Shown here piece by piece: positions 36,371 to 45,629 of a stretch of DNA of 64,000 bases. The DNA is taken from the NCBI GenBank assembly GCA_036676295.1, contig JAKFDE010000031.1, positions 1 through 64,000 on the forward strand, in the 5' to 3' direction. The notes under the pieces are model-generated. The model did no database searches and was not told where the DNA came from. It saw nothing but the letters and a program-made list of their open reading frames with translations. Each line of letters starts with the position of its first letter. Position 1 is the stretch's first letter. This stretch comes from UBA4416 sp036676295. Its GTDB lineage: Bacteria > Bacteroidota > Bacteroidia > B-17B0 > Aurantibacillaceae. Position numbers and translations under genes: made by a program.

Positions 36371-36982
36371 TTACAGGGTAGCAAATTTATAATTTAATTT
36401 CAAAAAATGTTCAATATATTGAGGAAGGGCAAATTTTAAGTTTTTTTGTGCTTTTACATTATCATGAAATACAATGATGCTTCCATTTCGGGTATATTCC
36501 ACAGAATTACTCAAACACTTTTCTGGACTAACCAAGGCATCATAATCATAGGTCAACACATCCCAAAACGCAATACGATAATTTAACAATAAGTATTTAT
36601 ACTGACTTTTAGTAATTCTTCCATAAGGTGGACGAAATAGATCTGTACGAGTTAGTTCCTGACATTTACTGATATTGTCAAAATAAATAGCATTAGTTGT
36701 TTTCCATCCTTTTAAATGATTGTAGGTATGATTTCCTACCTGATGCCCCTCATTAATGATTCGTTGAAAAATTTCAGGATGTTTAGTGATGTTTTCTCCT
36801 ACACAAAAAAAAGTAGCTTTAATATTATATTGTTTCAAAACATCTAAAACCCAAGGTGTTAATTCAGGAATGGGACCATCATCAAAGGTTAAATAAATGT
36901 TTTGTTCATTTTGATTCATCCGCCATAAAGACCCTCTGTAGAGTTTTCTTAAGATTTGTGGTGGTCGAACTAATATTTTCAT
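36371..36982 (-). CDS. Polysaccharide deacetylase (NodB domain)
   Basis: The protein has 203 residues. NodB motifs: LTFDDGPIPELTPWVLDVL (Asp catalytic base and metal Asp), GNHTYNH (metal His pair), and FRPPYGR. It removes acetyl groups from N-acetylated sugars, probably at the wall or a surface polysaccharide. No clear signal peptide is seen (it starts MKILVRPPQILRKLYRGSLW), so it may be cytosolic or weakly exported. It is first in the leftward set with the HMA and GWxTD proteins. Confidence 0.9.
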   Translation of the reverse strand: MKILVRPPQILRKLYRGSLWRMNQNEQNIYLTFDDGPIPELTPWVLDVLKQYNIKATFFCVGENITKHPEIFQRIINEGHQVGNHTYNHLKGWKTTNAIYFDNISKCQELTRTDLFRPPYGRITKSQYKYLLLNYRIAFWDVLTYDYDALVSPEKCLSNSVEYTRNGSIIVFHDNVKAQKNLKFALPQYIEHFLKLNYKFATL

Positions 36983-37124
36983 GTTTTTTTTAATCTGTGT
37001 AAGTACCTTCTTAATAAATAAAACATGAGTTTTATCTATTTAGATCTATATTTTAATAGGTTAGGAATTCAATAATAACGTTTTTTTTGTATTTTTAACA
37101 CAGAAGATACAACAAAAATAATCA

Positions 37125-40100
37125 ATGAAAATAAAACTACTTACGTTCTTTACGATAATTCTTAACAGTTGCTATGTTATATCGCAAAATGTCTACAACG
37201 AATTACCTTTAATTGAAAAAATACGAATTAAAGAACAAGCCTCTGTTTTATACTCTACGGCCGGCAGACCCGGACAAGGTACTGATCCAACAGTTCAAAC
37301 TTCCCCCGAACAAGATTGTAATAGTGCTATTCCTGTTTGTCAAAACGTATATACCACAGCCATATCATATAGTGGCGTTGGGAATAATGATGAGATCCCA
37401 TCAAATTCCTGTTTGGGAAGTAATGAAAAAAATTCAGTTTGGTATACCTTTTCAACATCATCTGCAGGAAACTTAGCATTCAATATCACTCCAAATAGTA
37501 TGGGAGATGATTATGATTTTGCTTTGTATGACATTACAAACAATAATTGTAGCGGTATAGCCAGCGGAGCTATTACACCAGTTCGATGTAATTTTTCGGC
37601 AACATCAGGTGTAACAGGTCTTTCAGCCAGTGGATCAAATGCTTCTGAACCTGCCAGTGGACCAAACCAAAGTACTGTTTTGCCTACTACTGCCGGAAGA
37701 ACTTATGTATTGATCATCAGCAATTATTCTTCCTCACAAAGTGGTTATACATTAGATTTTAGTCCTGGAACAGCCTCTATTTTTGATGTGACTCCACCAA
37801 CCATTACGGGTGTTACAGCTCCTTGCGGCTCAAACAACATTGTTTTTAATGCCAGTGAACAGATACAATGTAGTTCTATTGCTGCCAATGCTTCAGATTT
37901 TACCATTACCGGAACCGGTGGGCCTTATGTGGTTACAGCTGCTGCCGGACAAAATTGTGGTATTAATACAGCTCAAATTAATTTAACTATTTCACCGGCT
38001 TTAAGCGGTGCAGGCCCATGGACTGTTGGTGTAACAACAGGTAGCGACGGAAACACATTAATAGATGCTTGTGGAAATGCGATGGCGCCTCAAACACAAA
38101 CGTTTACAACAGTTCCTCCCGCGGTTACAATAACCGGCCCAACTACTGTATGTAAAGGTGTTGTTTTTGCATTAACAGCAAGTTCGGCATCATCTTATAC
38201 CTGGACAGGCGCTGCAGTTCCTGCGGGTCAACAAAATCAACAAACTATTTCGGTAACAGCAAATGCAGCCGGAACATTAAATTTTACAGTAACCGTATCT
38301 AACGGAAGCTGTGGTAACTCTTCGGCTTCACAAGCTGTAACTGTTCAGGAAGGTGTTACTGCTCATTTTACAGCCTCTACACACACCATTTGCGCAGGGC
38401 AATCAGTTAATTTTACATCAACCAGTACTTTACCTTGTTCTTATTTTTCCGGCTTGGGCCTTTGTACATGTGGAAGCTTTGGTTGTGGCGCGACGCCTCA
38501 AAATAGCCCATTAGTATTACACACTTGGGCTTTTGGTGATCCGGCATCCGGTTTAAATAATTTTGGAACAGGCGCTACAATAAGCCATGCCTATAACTCT
38601 CCGGGAACATACTATATAAATTTAAATTCTAAATTACTCATAGGAGGAAACAATTGTGGTACCAGCGAAACCCAAACTGTAATTGTATTGCCAGCCACTC
38701 CAATTTTAACCATATCACCAAGCACTACAATTTGTCCGGGACAAAGCAGTACCTTAACTGTTAATGGAGGAAACTCTTATACATGGACCCCTGGAGCTAC
38801 ATTAAATAGCACAAGTGCAGCAAGCGTTATTGCTACACCAACAATTACAACAACATATAGTGTAACCGCTCCCGGCTGTGGCGCTAATCAAACAGCTACT
38901 GTGCAAGTAATAGTCATTGGAAATCCACCTGCCATAGGTCCTATTAATGGATTAACAAATGTGTGTAATAATCAAACCGGTGTCACCTACTCTGTTAATA
39001 ATGTGGCTGCAACAAATTATACATGGACTGTGCCTGCAGGTGTAACCATTACCTCAGTACCTACCAATTCCAATGCAATAACCGTTGATTTTGGAGCAAG
39101 TGCCGGAACCATTTCGGTTTCTGCCGCCTCGGCTTGTGGAACCGCAACCGAATCATTAATTGTTACTATAAGTCCTAGTTTAAATTTAACCATTACTCCC
39201 ACCAATCCGGTTATTTGTCCTGCAGGACAAGCAAACTTAGTAGTTAGTGGTGCAACAACTTATACCTGGTCAGGATCAAATCTTAATACAACATCGGGTG
39301 CAAGCGTCACAGCATCTCCAATTGTAACAACAATTTATACAGTTAACGGATCTTCCGGAACATGTACAGGAGTAGCAACCGCAACAGTAACAGTTGATAA
39401 CACAAATTGTAACACCGGTACTTGTGATGTGACACAAATAAGAGCAGCCTTAACTGCTGCCGGAAATATTGAATTATTGGGAATGAATGATCCTTGTAGT
39501 TTGTATTTTATTAATCCTCAATACATGACAGGGCCTGCCGCTCAATCTTATGCGCAAACATTTGGAGCTAATTTAATTTCAGTACAATCAGCTGCGGAGA
39601 ATGCAGCGTTAATAACAGCGCTTTCAAATCAAGGATATGCAGCTGAAGTAGTTTGGATTGGATTTGGTGATGGTTCCAGTGAAGGAAATTTCACTTGGTA
39701 TGATGGTGCACCTGTAAGCTATACAAACTGGTCGGCCACAGAGCCAAACGATGCAGGTGGAAATGAAGATTGTACACAAATTTATCCAGATGGAACATGG
39801 AATGATTTGAACTGTGCAGGATATAATTCTTTATCTGTAATTGAAGTTAACTTATGTCCACAAGTTTCAATTGCTAATGTTCCAGTACATTGTTCAAATA
39901 CAACTGTGACATTAAATGCAAGCACGTTATTGGGCTCGCCAAACTATACATATACATGGACACAATCAGGAACTGAAACTTTTACAAATACAAGTACTCC
40001 GGGAAACACGGATCAAATTTCTGTAACATCTGTTGGGCCTAACACTTTCACGGCTACATCAGTTGACAGATATTCTTGTCAGCAATTCACAACAATAAAT

Positions 40101-43100
40101 CTTAATGTAATTGCCACACCAACAATTACAGCTAATAGCGCAACTATTTGCATGGGACAACAAGCGGCAACCTTAACCGCAAATGGCGCTTCAAGCTACA
40201 CATGGAGTCCATCTGCAAGTTTAAGTTCTCCTAACGGAAGCGTTGTAATTGCAAACCCTAGCGTACCAACAACGTACACCATACAAGGAACTTCAGCCAG
40301 CGGCTGTGTAGGTACAGGAACTGCTTTTGTAGATGTGAGTTTTTTACCAGACGTTTACGTTCTTCAAAAAAACAGTTTATGTGATACTACAATTTTAAAC
40401 TGGTTAAACATTACTTCGGTAACACCAACATTAGCACAAGGAGATTTACCATCCGGACTAACCGTTAACGCAACACATTCAGGTGGAGGAATGTCAACAA
40501 CACCATCAATGTTCAGCGGAGGAACATTCCCCGCAACTTATAGTGTGCCTATTGCTGCAACAACGATCAGAAATGATCTGGGTGGTACTTTTAATTTTTG
40601 CTTTAATCAGCAGGTTATTAATCCACAAATTGCTTTTGCAAGTATTGGTAACGGTTCATTACCCATTACTATCAACACTTCTGTTCCATATCAAATTATT
40701 TGGGCAGGTGTTAATATGACCTATCCAAACCCAACCACCTTAATAGGACAAGAAGGATTTACGATCATTAGATTTCCGGGAGTGCACACTTGTGTTTCGT
40801 TAGATTATATTGGCAACGAAAGTTATTGCAACCTTGCCTTTGGTGTAATGGATGCTGATTGCCAGGGAAGACCAATTTGTCCGGGTGATCCTATAGAACT
40901 TATAGCTAATGGCGCTTCTTCATATACCTGGAATACGGGCGCAACAACTTCTACTATTGCACCCGCATCGTTTGTAACAACGACCTACTCGGTTGTTGGT
41001 GTAAATGCAGCCGGCTGTTCTAATACAACTACTACAACAGTTGTTATCAATCCAACCCCAACAGTTACTGCTAATAGCGCTACTATTTGTGTTGGACAAC
41101 AAACCGCAACATTAACAGCTAATGGAGCTGCAACTTACAGCTGGATGCCCGCAACAGGATTAAGCGCGACCAGTGGTTCAGTAGTAACCGGTAATCCACT
41201 TTCTACTCAAGATTATACTGTTGTAGGAACAGATATAAATGGATGTTTGGGTGCTACGGTTACCGCCATTGCAGTTAATACATTACCAACGGTTACAGTA
41301 AGTACAGCTACCATTTGTTTAGGACAACAAACCGCAACGTTAAATGCCAACGGTGCAACTAATTACACTTGGTCACCTTCAGCTACTTTAAATTCAGCAA
41401 ACGGAACTTCAGTTACAGGTACTCCAAGTACCACAACTAATTATACGATAACAGGTGAAGATTTTAACGGCTGTGTTAATACCGCTACAACAGATATTAC
41501 TGTAGTGAATATTCCTACCGTAACTGTTTCAAGCAATGCTACAATTTGCCCTACAAGTAATACTGTTCTTATATCAGGAGGTGCAACCAACTACACATGG
41601 TCGCCAACTGTTAGTTTAACTAATCCTAACACAGCCACGGTAACGGCTAATCCTTCCGTTACAACTCAATATACAGTTATTGGAACTGACAATAATGGTT
41701 GTGTAGCCAGTAATACTGTTGAAGTAGCTGTAGCCAGTAATCCAACTATTACAGCTTTGAGCAATGTTACTATTTGTCCTGCCGGTTCGGCAACATTAAA
41801 CGCATCAGGAGGGAATACTTACACTTGGTCTCCTGCAGCTTCATTAAATTCTGCAAATGGCGCTACCGTCACTTCTACTCCTGCAATAACAACAACTTAT
41901 TCAGTAAGTGGTGAAAATTCAAATGGCTGTATCGCTACAACTACTGTGGAGGTATTTGTTGCTAATAATCCAACAATTACTATTTCACCAAACGTAACTG
42001 TATGCCCTTTAGCTGCCACAACATTAACAGTCGGAGGAGCCACTTCATACTCTTGGACACCCAACACCTTCTTAAATAATGACAATACAGCCAGCGTTAT
42101 TTCTACACCAAGCACTTCTACAATTTATACTGTAACCGGACTTTTAGGAATCTGTTCAAGCACCAATGAGGTAACCGTTACTGTAACAAATACGGTTGTG
42201 GTAAATGCCTCTGCCAGTGATGCTACCATTTGTCCATTGGGCAGTTCAACATTAACAGCTACCGGAGCAACTTCTTATACCTGGTCGCCTGCCTTAACAT
42301 TGAATACCGCCAACGGAAATACAGTGGTTGCTTCTCCTACAACAACCGAAACCTATACTGTTATTGGATCAACAAGTACCTGTACTAACTCTGCGCAAGT
42401 AGTAATAACTGTTACAACTAACCCAATTGTGAGTGCTACCAGTGCTACTATTTGTTCGGGAACAAATACCGTGTTAACTGCTAGTGGTGCAAATACATAT
42501 ACTTGGTCGCCAGCTGCATTTTTAAATACTACCAATGGAGCTAACGTTACCGCAAATCCGCCGAGTACAAAAACGTATACGATTGTTGGTGCATCAACCT
42601 TAGGTTGTCTGGGCTTTACAACAACAACTGTTGATGTCGTTATTACACCAACCTTATCAATAAATGCCAATTCGCTTTCTATTTGTCCCGGAGATAATTC
42701 TACTTTAAATGCGAGTGGAGCATCTAATTATACATGGTCACCGGCATCAACATTAAGTAATACAACAAGTGCCACAACAATCGCCTCTCCATCAATAACA
42801 AGTACTTATTTATTAACCGGGTCAAATGGCACTGCACCAAACTCATGCATTACAACTAAAACTATTCAAATTGTTGTGAAACCAACAACTACAATTACTG
42901 TTGGAAACCCCGATCCAATTTGTTTCGGGAACTTTACTAAACTAGAAGCGCATGGAGGAAATTCATATAACTGGCAGCCGTCAACCGGCTTAACACATCC
43001 TAACGATTCTGTAGCAACTGCAGAACCTCTAACAAACACCATTTATACAGTAACCGTAAATAAACCAGGATTTTGTGCTAATACGGCAACAGTAGAAGTT

Positions 43101-43631
43101 ATTGTTAATCCATTGCCATATGTTTATGCAGGAGCTGATACCGTTGTAAATATTGATGAAGCCGTGACTTTATTTGGTGTTGGAAATACACAAGTTGGAT
43201 TTCTTTCTCCTGACTCGTATCCTTTAAATTGCAATTTATGTCCTGTTATAACTGTTAATCCTCAGGAAAATACCTGCTTTATTTTGAAAGGAACGAGCTC
43301 TGATGGTTGTACAAATTTTGATACAGTATGTGTTATCGTCACAAAAGATTGGAACGTATATATTCCTAACGCCTTTACCCCAAATAATGATGGCAATAAT
43401 GATCTATTTATGCCGTATGGATATGGTATTGATAAAATTGAAATGACTGTATTTGACAGATGGGGAGTTCAAATTTTTAAAAGCGATGCTGAACATCAGG
43501 GATGGGACGGAAAATACAAAGGCATGATGTGCGCACAAGGCGTTTATGTTTATCAGGTACTAGTCACATCTATGGGAGGAGCCAGTATGAAAAAAGTTGG
43601 CCATGTAACGTTAATGCCTCTTATAAAATAA
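37125..43631 (+). CDS. Giant secreted Ig-like repeat protein with C-type lectin domain and T9SS sorting domain
   Basis: The protein has 2168 residues. Layout: signal peptide (MKIKLLTFFTIILNSCYVISQ), a beta-rich N-terminal domain (about 62-215), Ig-like modules, a PKD-like domain (about 418-525, HTWAFGDPASG), and a C-type lectin domain (about 765-910). The lectin domain carries the sugar/calcium-type motifs EPND and WND. Ig-like repeats of about 75 residues follow (consensus ATIC..Q..TLTANGA..YTWSP), with ten in tandem at about 1245-2010. A different, uncharacterised module sits at about 1075-1245. A CHU_C gliding-motility-associated domain closes the protein (about 2075-2168, NAFTPNNDGNND, FDRWG, WDGKYKG). 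It should be exported by the type IX system and held on the cell surface as an adhesin. It stands alone with its own terminator. Confidence 0.92.
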   Translation: MKIKLLTFFTIILNSCYVISQNVYNELPLIEKIRIKEQASVLYSTAGRPGQGTDPTVQTSPEQDCNSAIPVCQNVYTTAISYSGVGNNDEIPSNSCLGSNEKNSVWYTFSTSSAGNLAFNITPNSMGDDYDFALYDITNNNCSGIASGAITPVRCNFSATSGVTGLSASGSNASEPASGPNQSTVLPTTAGRTYVLIISNYSSSQSGYTLDFSPGTASIFDVTPPTITGVTAPCGSNNIVFNASEQIQCSSIAANASDFTITGTGGPYVVTAAAGQNCGINTAQINLTISPALSGAGPWTVGVTTGSDGNTLIDACGNAMAPQTQTFTTVPPAVTITGPTTVCKGVVFALTASSASSYTWTGAAVPAGQQNQQTISVTANAAGTLNFTVTVSNGSCGNSSASQAVTVQEGVTAHFTASTHTICAGQSVNFTSTSTLPCSYFSGLGLCTCGSFGCGATPQNSPLVLHTWAFGDPASGLNNFGTGATISHAYNSPGTYYINLNSKLLIGGNNCGTSETQTVIVLPATPILTISPSTTICPGQSSTLTVNGGNSYTWTPGATLNSTSAASVIATPTITTTYSVTAPGCGANQTATVQVIVIGNPPAIGPINGLTNVCNNQTGVTYSVNNVAATNYTWTVPAGVTITSVPTNSNAITVDFGASAGTISVSAASACGTATESLIVTISPSLNLTITPTNPVICPAGQANLVVSGATTYTWSGSNLNTTSGASVTASPIVTTIYTVNGSSGTCTGVATATVTVDNTNCNTGTCDVTQIRAALTAAGNIELLGMNDPCSLYFINPQYMTGPAAQSYAQTFGANLISVQSAAENAALITALSNQGYAAEVVWIGFGDGSSEGNFTWYDGAPVSYTNWSATEPNDAGGNEDCTQIYPDGTWNDLNCAGYNSLSVIEVNLCPQVSIANVPVHCSNTTVTLNASTLLGSPNYTYTWTQSGTETFTNTSTPGNTDQISVTSVGPNTFTATSVDRYSCQQFTTINLNVIATPTITANSATICMGQQAATLTANGASSYTWSPSASLSSPNGSVVIANPSVPTTYTIQGTSASGCVGTGTAFVDVSFLPDVYVLQKNSLCDTTILNWLNITSVTPTLAQGDLPSGLTVNATHSGGGMSTTPSMFSGGTFPATYSVPIAATTIRNDLGGTFNFCFNQQVINPQIAFASIGNGSLPITINTSVPYQIIWAGVNMTYPNPTTLIGQEGFTIIRFPGVHTCVSLDYIGNESYCNLAFGVMDADCQGRPICPGDPIELIANGASSYTWNTGATTSTIAPASFVTTTYSVVGVNAAGCSNTTTTTVVINPTPTVTANSATICVGQQTATLTANGAATYSWMPATGLSATSGSVVTGNPLSTQDYTVVGTDINGCLGATVTAIAVNTLPTVTVSTATICLGQQTATLNANGATNYTWSPSATLNSANGTSVTGTPSTTTNYTITGEDFNGCVNTATTDITVVNIPTVTVSSNATICPTSNTVLISGGATNYTWSPTVSLTNPNTATVTANPSVTTQYTVIGTDNNGCVASNTVEVAVASNPTITALSNVTICPAGSATLNASGGNTYTWSPAASLNSANGATVTSTPAITTTYSVSGENSNGCIATTTVEVFVANNPTITISPNVTVCPLAATTLTVGGATSYSWTPNTFLNNDNTASVISTPSTSTIYTVTGLLGICSSTNEVTVTVTNTVVVNASASDATICPLGSSTLTATGATSYTWSPALTLNTANGNTVVASPTTTETYTVIGSTSTCTNSAQVVITVTTNPIVSATSATICSGTNTVLTASGANTYTWSPAAFLNTTNGANVTANPPSTKTYTIVGASTLGCLGFTTTTVDVVITPTLSINANSLSICPGDNSTLNASGASNYTWSPASTLSNTTSATTIASPSITSTYLLTGSNGTAPNSCITTKTIQIVVKPTTTITVGNPDPICFGNFTKLEAHGGNSYNWQPSTGLTHPNDSVATAEPLTNTIYTVTVNKPGFCANTATVEVIVNPLPYVYAGADTVVNIDEAVTLFGVGNTQVGFLSPDSYPLNCNLCPVITVNPQENTCFILKGTSSDGCTNFDTVCVIVTKDWNVYIPNAFTPNNDGNNDLFMPYGYGIDKIEMTVFDRWGVQIFKSDAEHQGWDGKYKGMMCAQGVYVYQVLVTSMGGASMKKVGHVTLMPLIK
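40870..43110 (+). repeat. Ten tandem coding repeats of about 225 bases
   Basis: The giant surface protein gene encodes ten consecutive Ig-like units of about 75 residues here. Each has a Cys in the first strand (ATIC), a central YTWSP and a late GC. A related single unit lies at about 40120-40350, and older, more diverged ones lie around 38700 and 39190. Units are similar but not identical, so the array is not very recent. Confidence 0.85.
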
Positions 43632-43646
43632 ATCTTAAAATAAAAA

Positions 43647-43676
43647 AAAGCTCTCCACTAATAAGTGGAGAGCTTT
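43647..43676. terminator. Bidirectional terminator between the giant gene and the convergent small gene
   Basis: A perfect 13-bp stem (43647-43659 with 43664-43676) has a 4-base loop and lies 15 bases after the giant gene stop. It has an A-run on its left side, which gives a good T-tail for the leftward small gene. The right side has only a few Ts. Confidence 0.8.
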
Positions 43677-43698
43677 CGTAACTGATCAATAATGCTTT

Positions 43699-43992
43699 TT
43701 AAATAGAAATTTTGTGGACTCGGTTAATTGGAATAACGGTACCCTGTTTTAGGATCACTCGCTTATCAGTTACGCCCCACACGGTTGTCTCAACCAGTTT
43801 GCAGGAAATGTCGTCCTCAAAATATATTTTTATTTTAGAATGTTCCAAATTTCCTAAGGCCAAAGCTCTATTCAATTCCGCTTCTCTTTCTTTTATTAAT
43901 TCCTTATCCGTTAACACTTCTTCTTGTGGAAATTTAAGGGACTCTATTTTTTCTTTTTCAATTGTTTCAAAAGCAGTAGCATTCATAGGCAA
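43699..43992 (-). CDS. Conserved Bacteroidota protein of unknown function
   Basis: The protein has 97 residues, is cytosolic and has no signal. After an acidic helical N-terminus comes ELNRALALGNLEHSKIKIYFEDD, then VETTVWGVTDKRVILKQG and TVIPINRVHKISI, a small beta-barrel-like end. I recall similar proteins in many Bacteroidota genomes without a known role. It stands alone between the giant gene terminator and rlmD. Confidence 0.78.
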   Translation of the reverse strand: MPMNATAFETIEKEKIESLKFPQEEVLTDKELIKEREAELNRALALGNLEHSKIKIYFEDDISCKLVETTVWGVTDKRVILKQGTVIPINRVHKISI

Positions 43993-44084
43993 TAAATTTA
44001 GGGGTTAATAACAGGTTTACACTTGTTAAACTAAAATTACAACAAATAGTTACAGTAAATCTGAAAAATTTCTGAAAGAAATAG

Positions 44085-45491
44085 TTACTTCTTAACAAGT
44101 AACACTACATTTTCCACATGGGCTGTTTGCGGGAACATATCTACCGGTTGAATTTCAGCAATTTGATAATGTTCCATCATCAAAGCAAGATCCCTTGCCT
44201 GAGTGGCAGGATTACAACTTACGTACACTACTTTTTTTGGAGCTGCCTTTAAGATCACACTCACTACATCAATATGCATTCCGGCACGTGGAGGATCGGT
44301 AATGATCACATCAGGTTGGCCATGAATAGCAATAAAATCATGGTTCAACACATCTTTCATGTCCCCTGCAAAAAAAGTAGTATTACTGATACCATTTAAT
44401 TTTGAATTTTCTTTAGCATCAACTACTGCATCAGGCACATACTCAACCCCAATTACTTTTTTCGCTTTTTTGGCCACAAAATTAGCAATGGTACCTGTTC
44501 CTGTATACAGATCATAAACAACCTCATTACCCGTTAAACCACATAATTCGCGTGTAATGCGGTATAATTCATAAGCCTGAGGAGAATTTGTTTGATAAAA
44601 AGATTTAGCACTGATCTTAAATTTCAAACCTTCCATTTCTTCAAAAATATGATCTCTGCCATAAAACGTTACAATTTCCAGATCTTGTAAGGTATCATTC
44701 CCTTTAGGATTAATGGCATATTGCAAAGACGTGATCTGAGGAAATTTAGATTTTAAATGATTCAATATCAATTTTATATTTTCGGGTTGATCCTCAAAAA
44801 ACTGGATCAATACCATCAATTCTCCATTACTGGAAGTTCTGATCAATAATGTTCTTAGTAAACCTGTTTTATGTCTAACATTAAAAAAGGTTAACTCATT
44901 TTTTAAAGCAAACTCTCTGATTTCATTTCTGATAGAATTAGATGGTTCTGCTTGTAAATAACAATTATTAATGTCTAAGATCTTATCGAACATTTTAGGA
45001 ATGTGAAATCCCAAAGCATTACGACTATCAATAGATTCGCCACTTTGTACTTGTTCAGTCGTTAACCATTTTTTATCAGAAAACGAGAACTCTAGTTTGT
45101 TACGATAATAGTAAATTTCTTTATTAGGAAAAATAGGTTTAAGGGTTGAAATATCTAAATGTCCGATTCTTGTTAAAGCATCCGAAACAGTTTTATGTTT
45201 AAACAATAATTGTGTTTCGTAATTCATGTTTTGCCATTTGCAACCACCACAGTGTCCAAAATGTTCGCACTGATGTTGTATACGATCTTTGGAAGGTGTT
45301 TTAACGGCAACAATGTTCCCTTCGGCATAACTGTTTTTTTTACGAGTGATCATAATATCGGTTATATCTCCGGGTACTCCACCATCCACAAAAATAACCA
45401 TGCCATCAACTTTGGCTACTGATTTTCCTTCTGATGAAATATCAACGATTTCAGCATTTTCAACAAATATGTTTTTCTTAATCTTACTCAT
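44085..45491 (-). CDS. rlmD: 23S rRNA (uracil-C5)-methyltransferase RlmD
   Basis: The protein has 468 residues. The N-terminal TRAM domain (about 5-65) is followed by the iron-sulfur cysteine cluster (CEHFGHCGGCKW). The SAM domain has VYDLYTGTGTIANFVA, and the catalytic cysteine lies in YVSCNPATQARD. It methylates U1939-type uracil in 23S rRNA. I place the start at 45491 (MSKIKKNIFV) because a -7 promoter element lies 8 bases upstream of it. The in-frame ATG at 45539 would lie before that promoter and inside a repeat. Confidence 0.93.
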   Translation of the reverse strand: MSKIKKNIFVENAEIVDISSEGKSVAKVDGMVIFVDGGVPGDITDIMITRKKNSYAEGNIVAVKTPSKDRIQHQCEHFGHCGGCKWQNMNYETQLLFKHKTVSDALTRIGHLDISTLKPIFPNKEIYYYRNKLEFSFSDKKWLTTEQVQSGESIDSRNALGFHIPKMFDKILDINNCYLQAEPSNSIRNEIREFALKNELTFFNVRHKTGLLRTLLIRTSSNGELMVLIQFFEDQPENIKLILNHLKSKFPQITSLQYAINPKGNDTLQDLEIVTFYGRDHIFEEMEGLKFKISAKSFYQTNSPQAYELYRITRELCGLTGNEVVYDLYTGTGTIANFVAKKAKKVIGVEYVPDAVVDAKENSKLNGISNTTFFAGDMKDVLNHDFIAIHGQPDVIITDPPRAGMHIDVVSVILKAAPKKVVYVSCNPATQARDLALMMEHYQIAEIQPVDMFPQTAHVENVVLLVKK

Positions 45492-45498
45492 AGGGCTG

Positions 45499-45506
45499 CA
45501 AAGATA
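45499..45506 (-). promoter_or_regulatory. -7 promoter element of rlmD, giving a (near-)leaderless message
   Basis: On the minus strand TATCTTTG (45506-45499) matches TAnnTTTG exactly and ends 7 bases before the rlmD ATG at 45491. Transcription would begin at or next to the start codon. Confidence 0.6.
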
Positions 45507-45511
45507 TAAGA

Positions 45512-45550
45512 ACAAGACAAAAGATGAAAGATTAAGCATGAAAGATTAGA
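45512..45550. repeat. Intergenic repeat family B, single arm
   Basis: The stretch contains AGATGAAAGATTAAG and CATGAAAGATTAG, like one arm of the hairpins at 55907-55994 and 56715-56759. It fills part of the divergent rlmD/OstA gap. Confidence 0.4.
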
Positions 45551-45629
45551 GAAACAAGAATCAAATCCTTAAAAAACCATAACAAAAGCAGAAATAGAGC
45601 TAATATGATTAAATTTACCCAGACTTTTT

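Noticed and set aside
40870..43110. Regular repeats considered as a CRISPR array
   Set aside because: The units are about 225 bases, in frame, differ throughout and encode Ig-like domains; there are no identical repeats with unique spacers and no cas genes.
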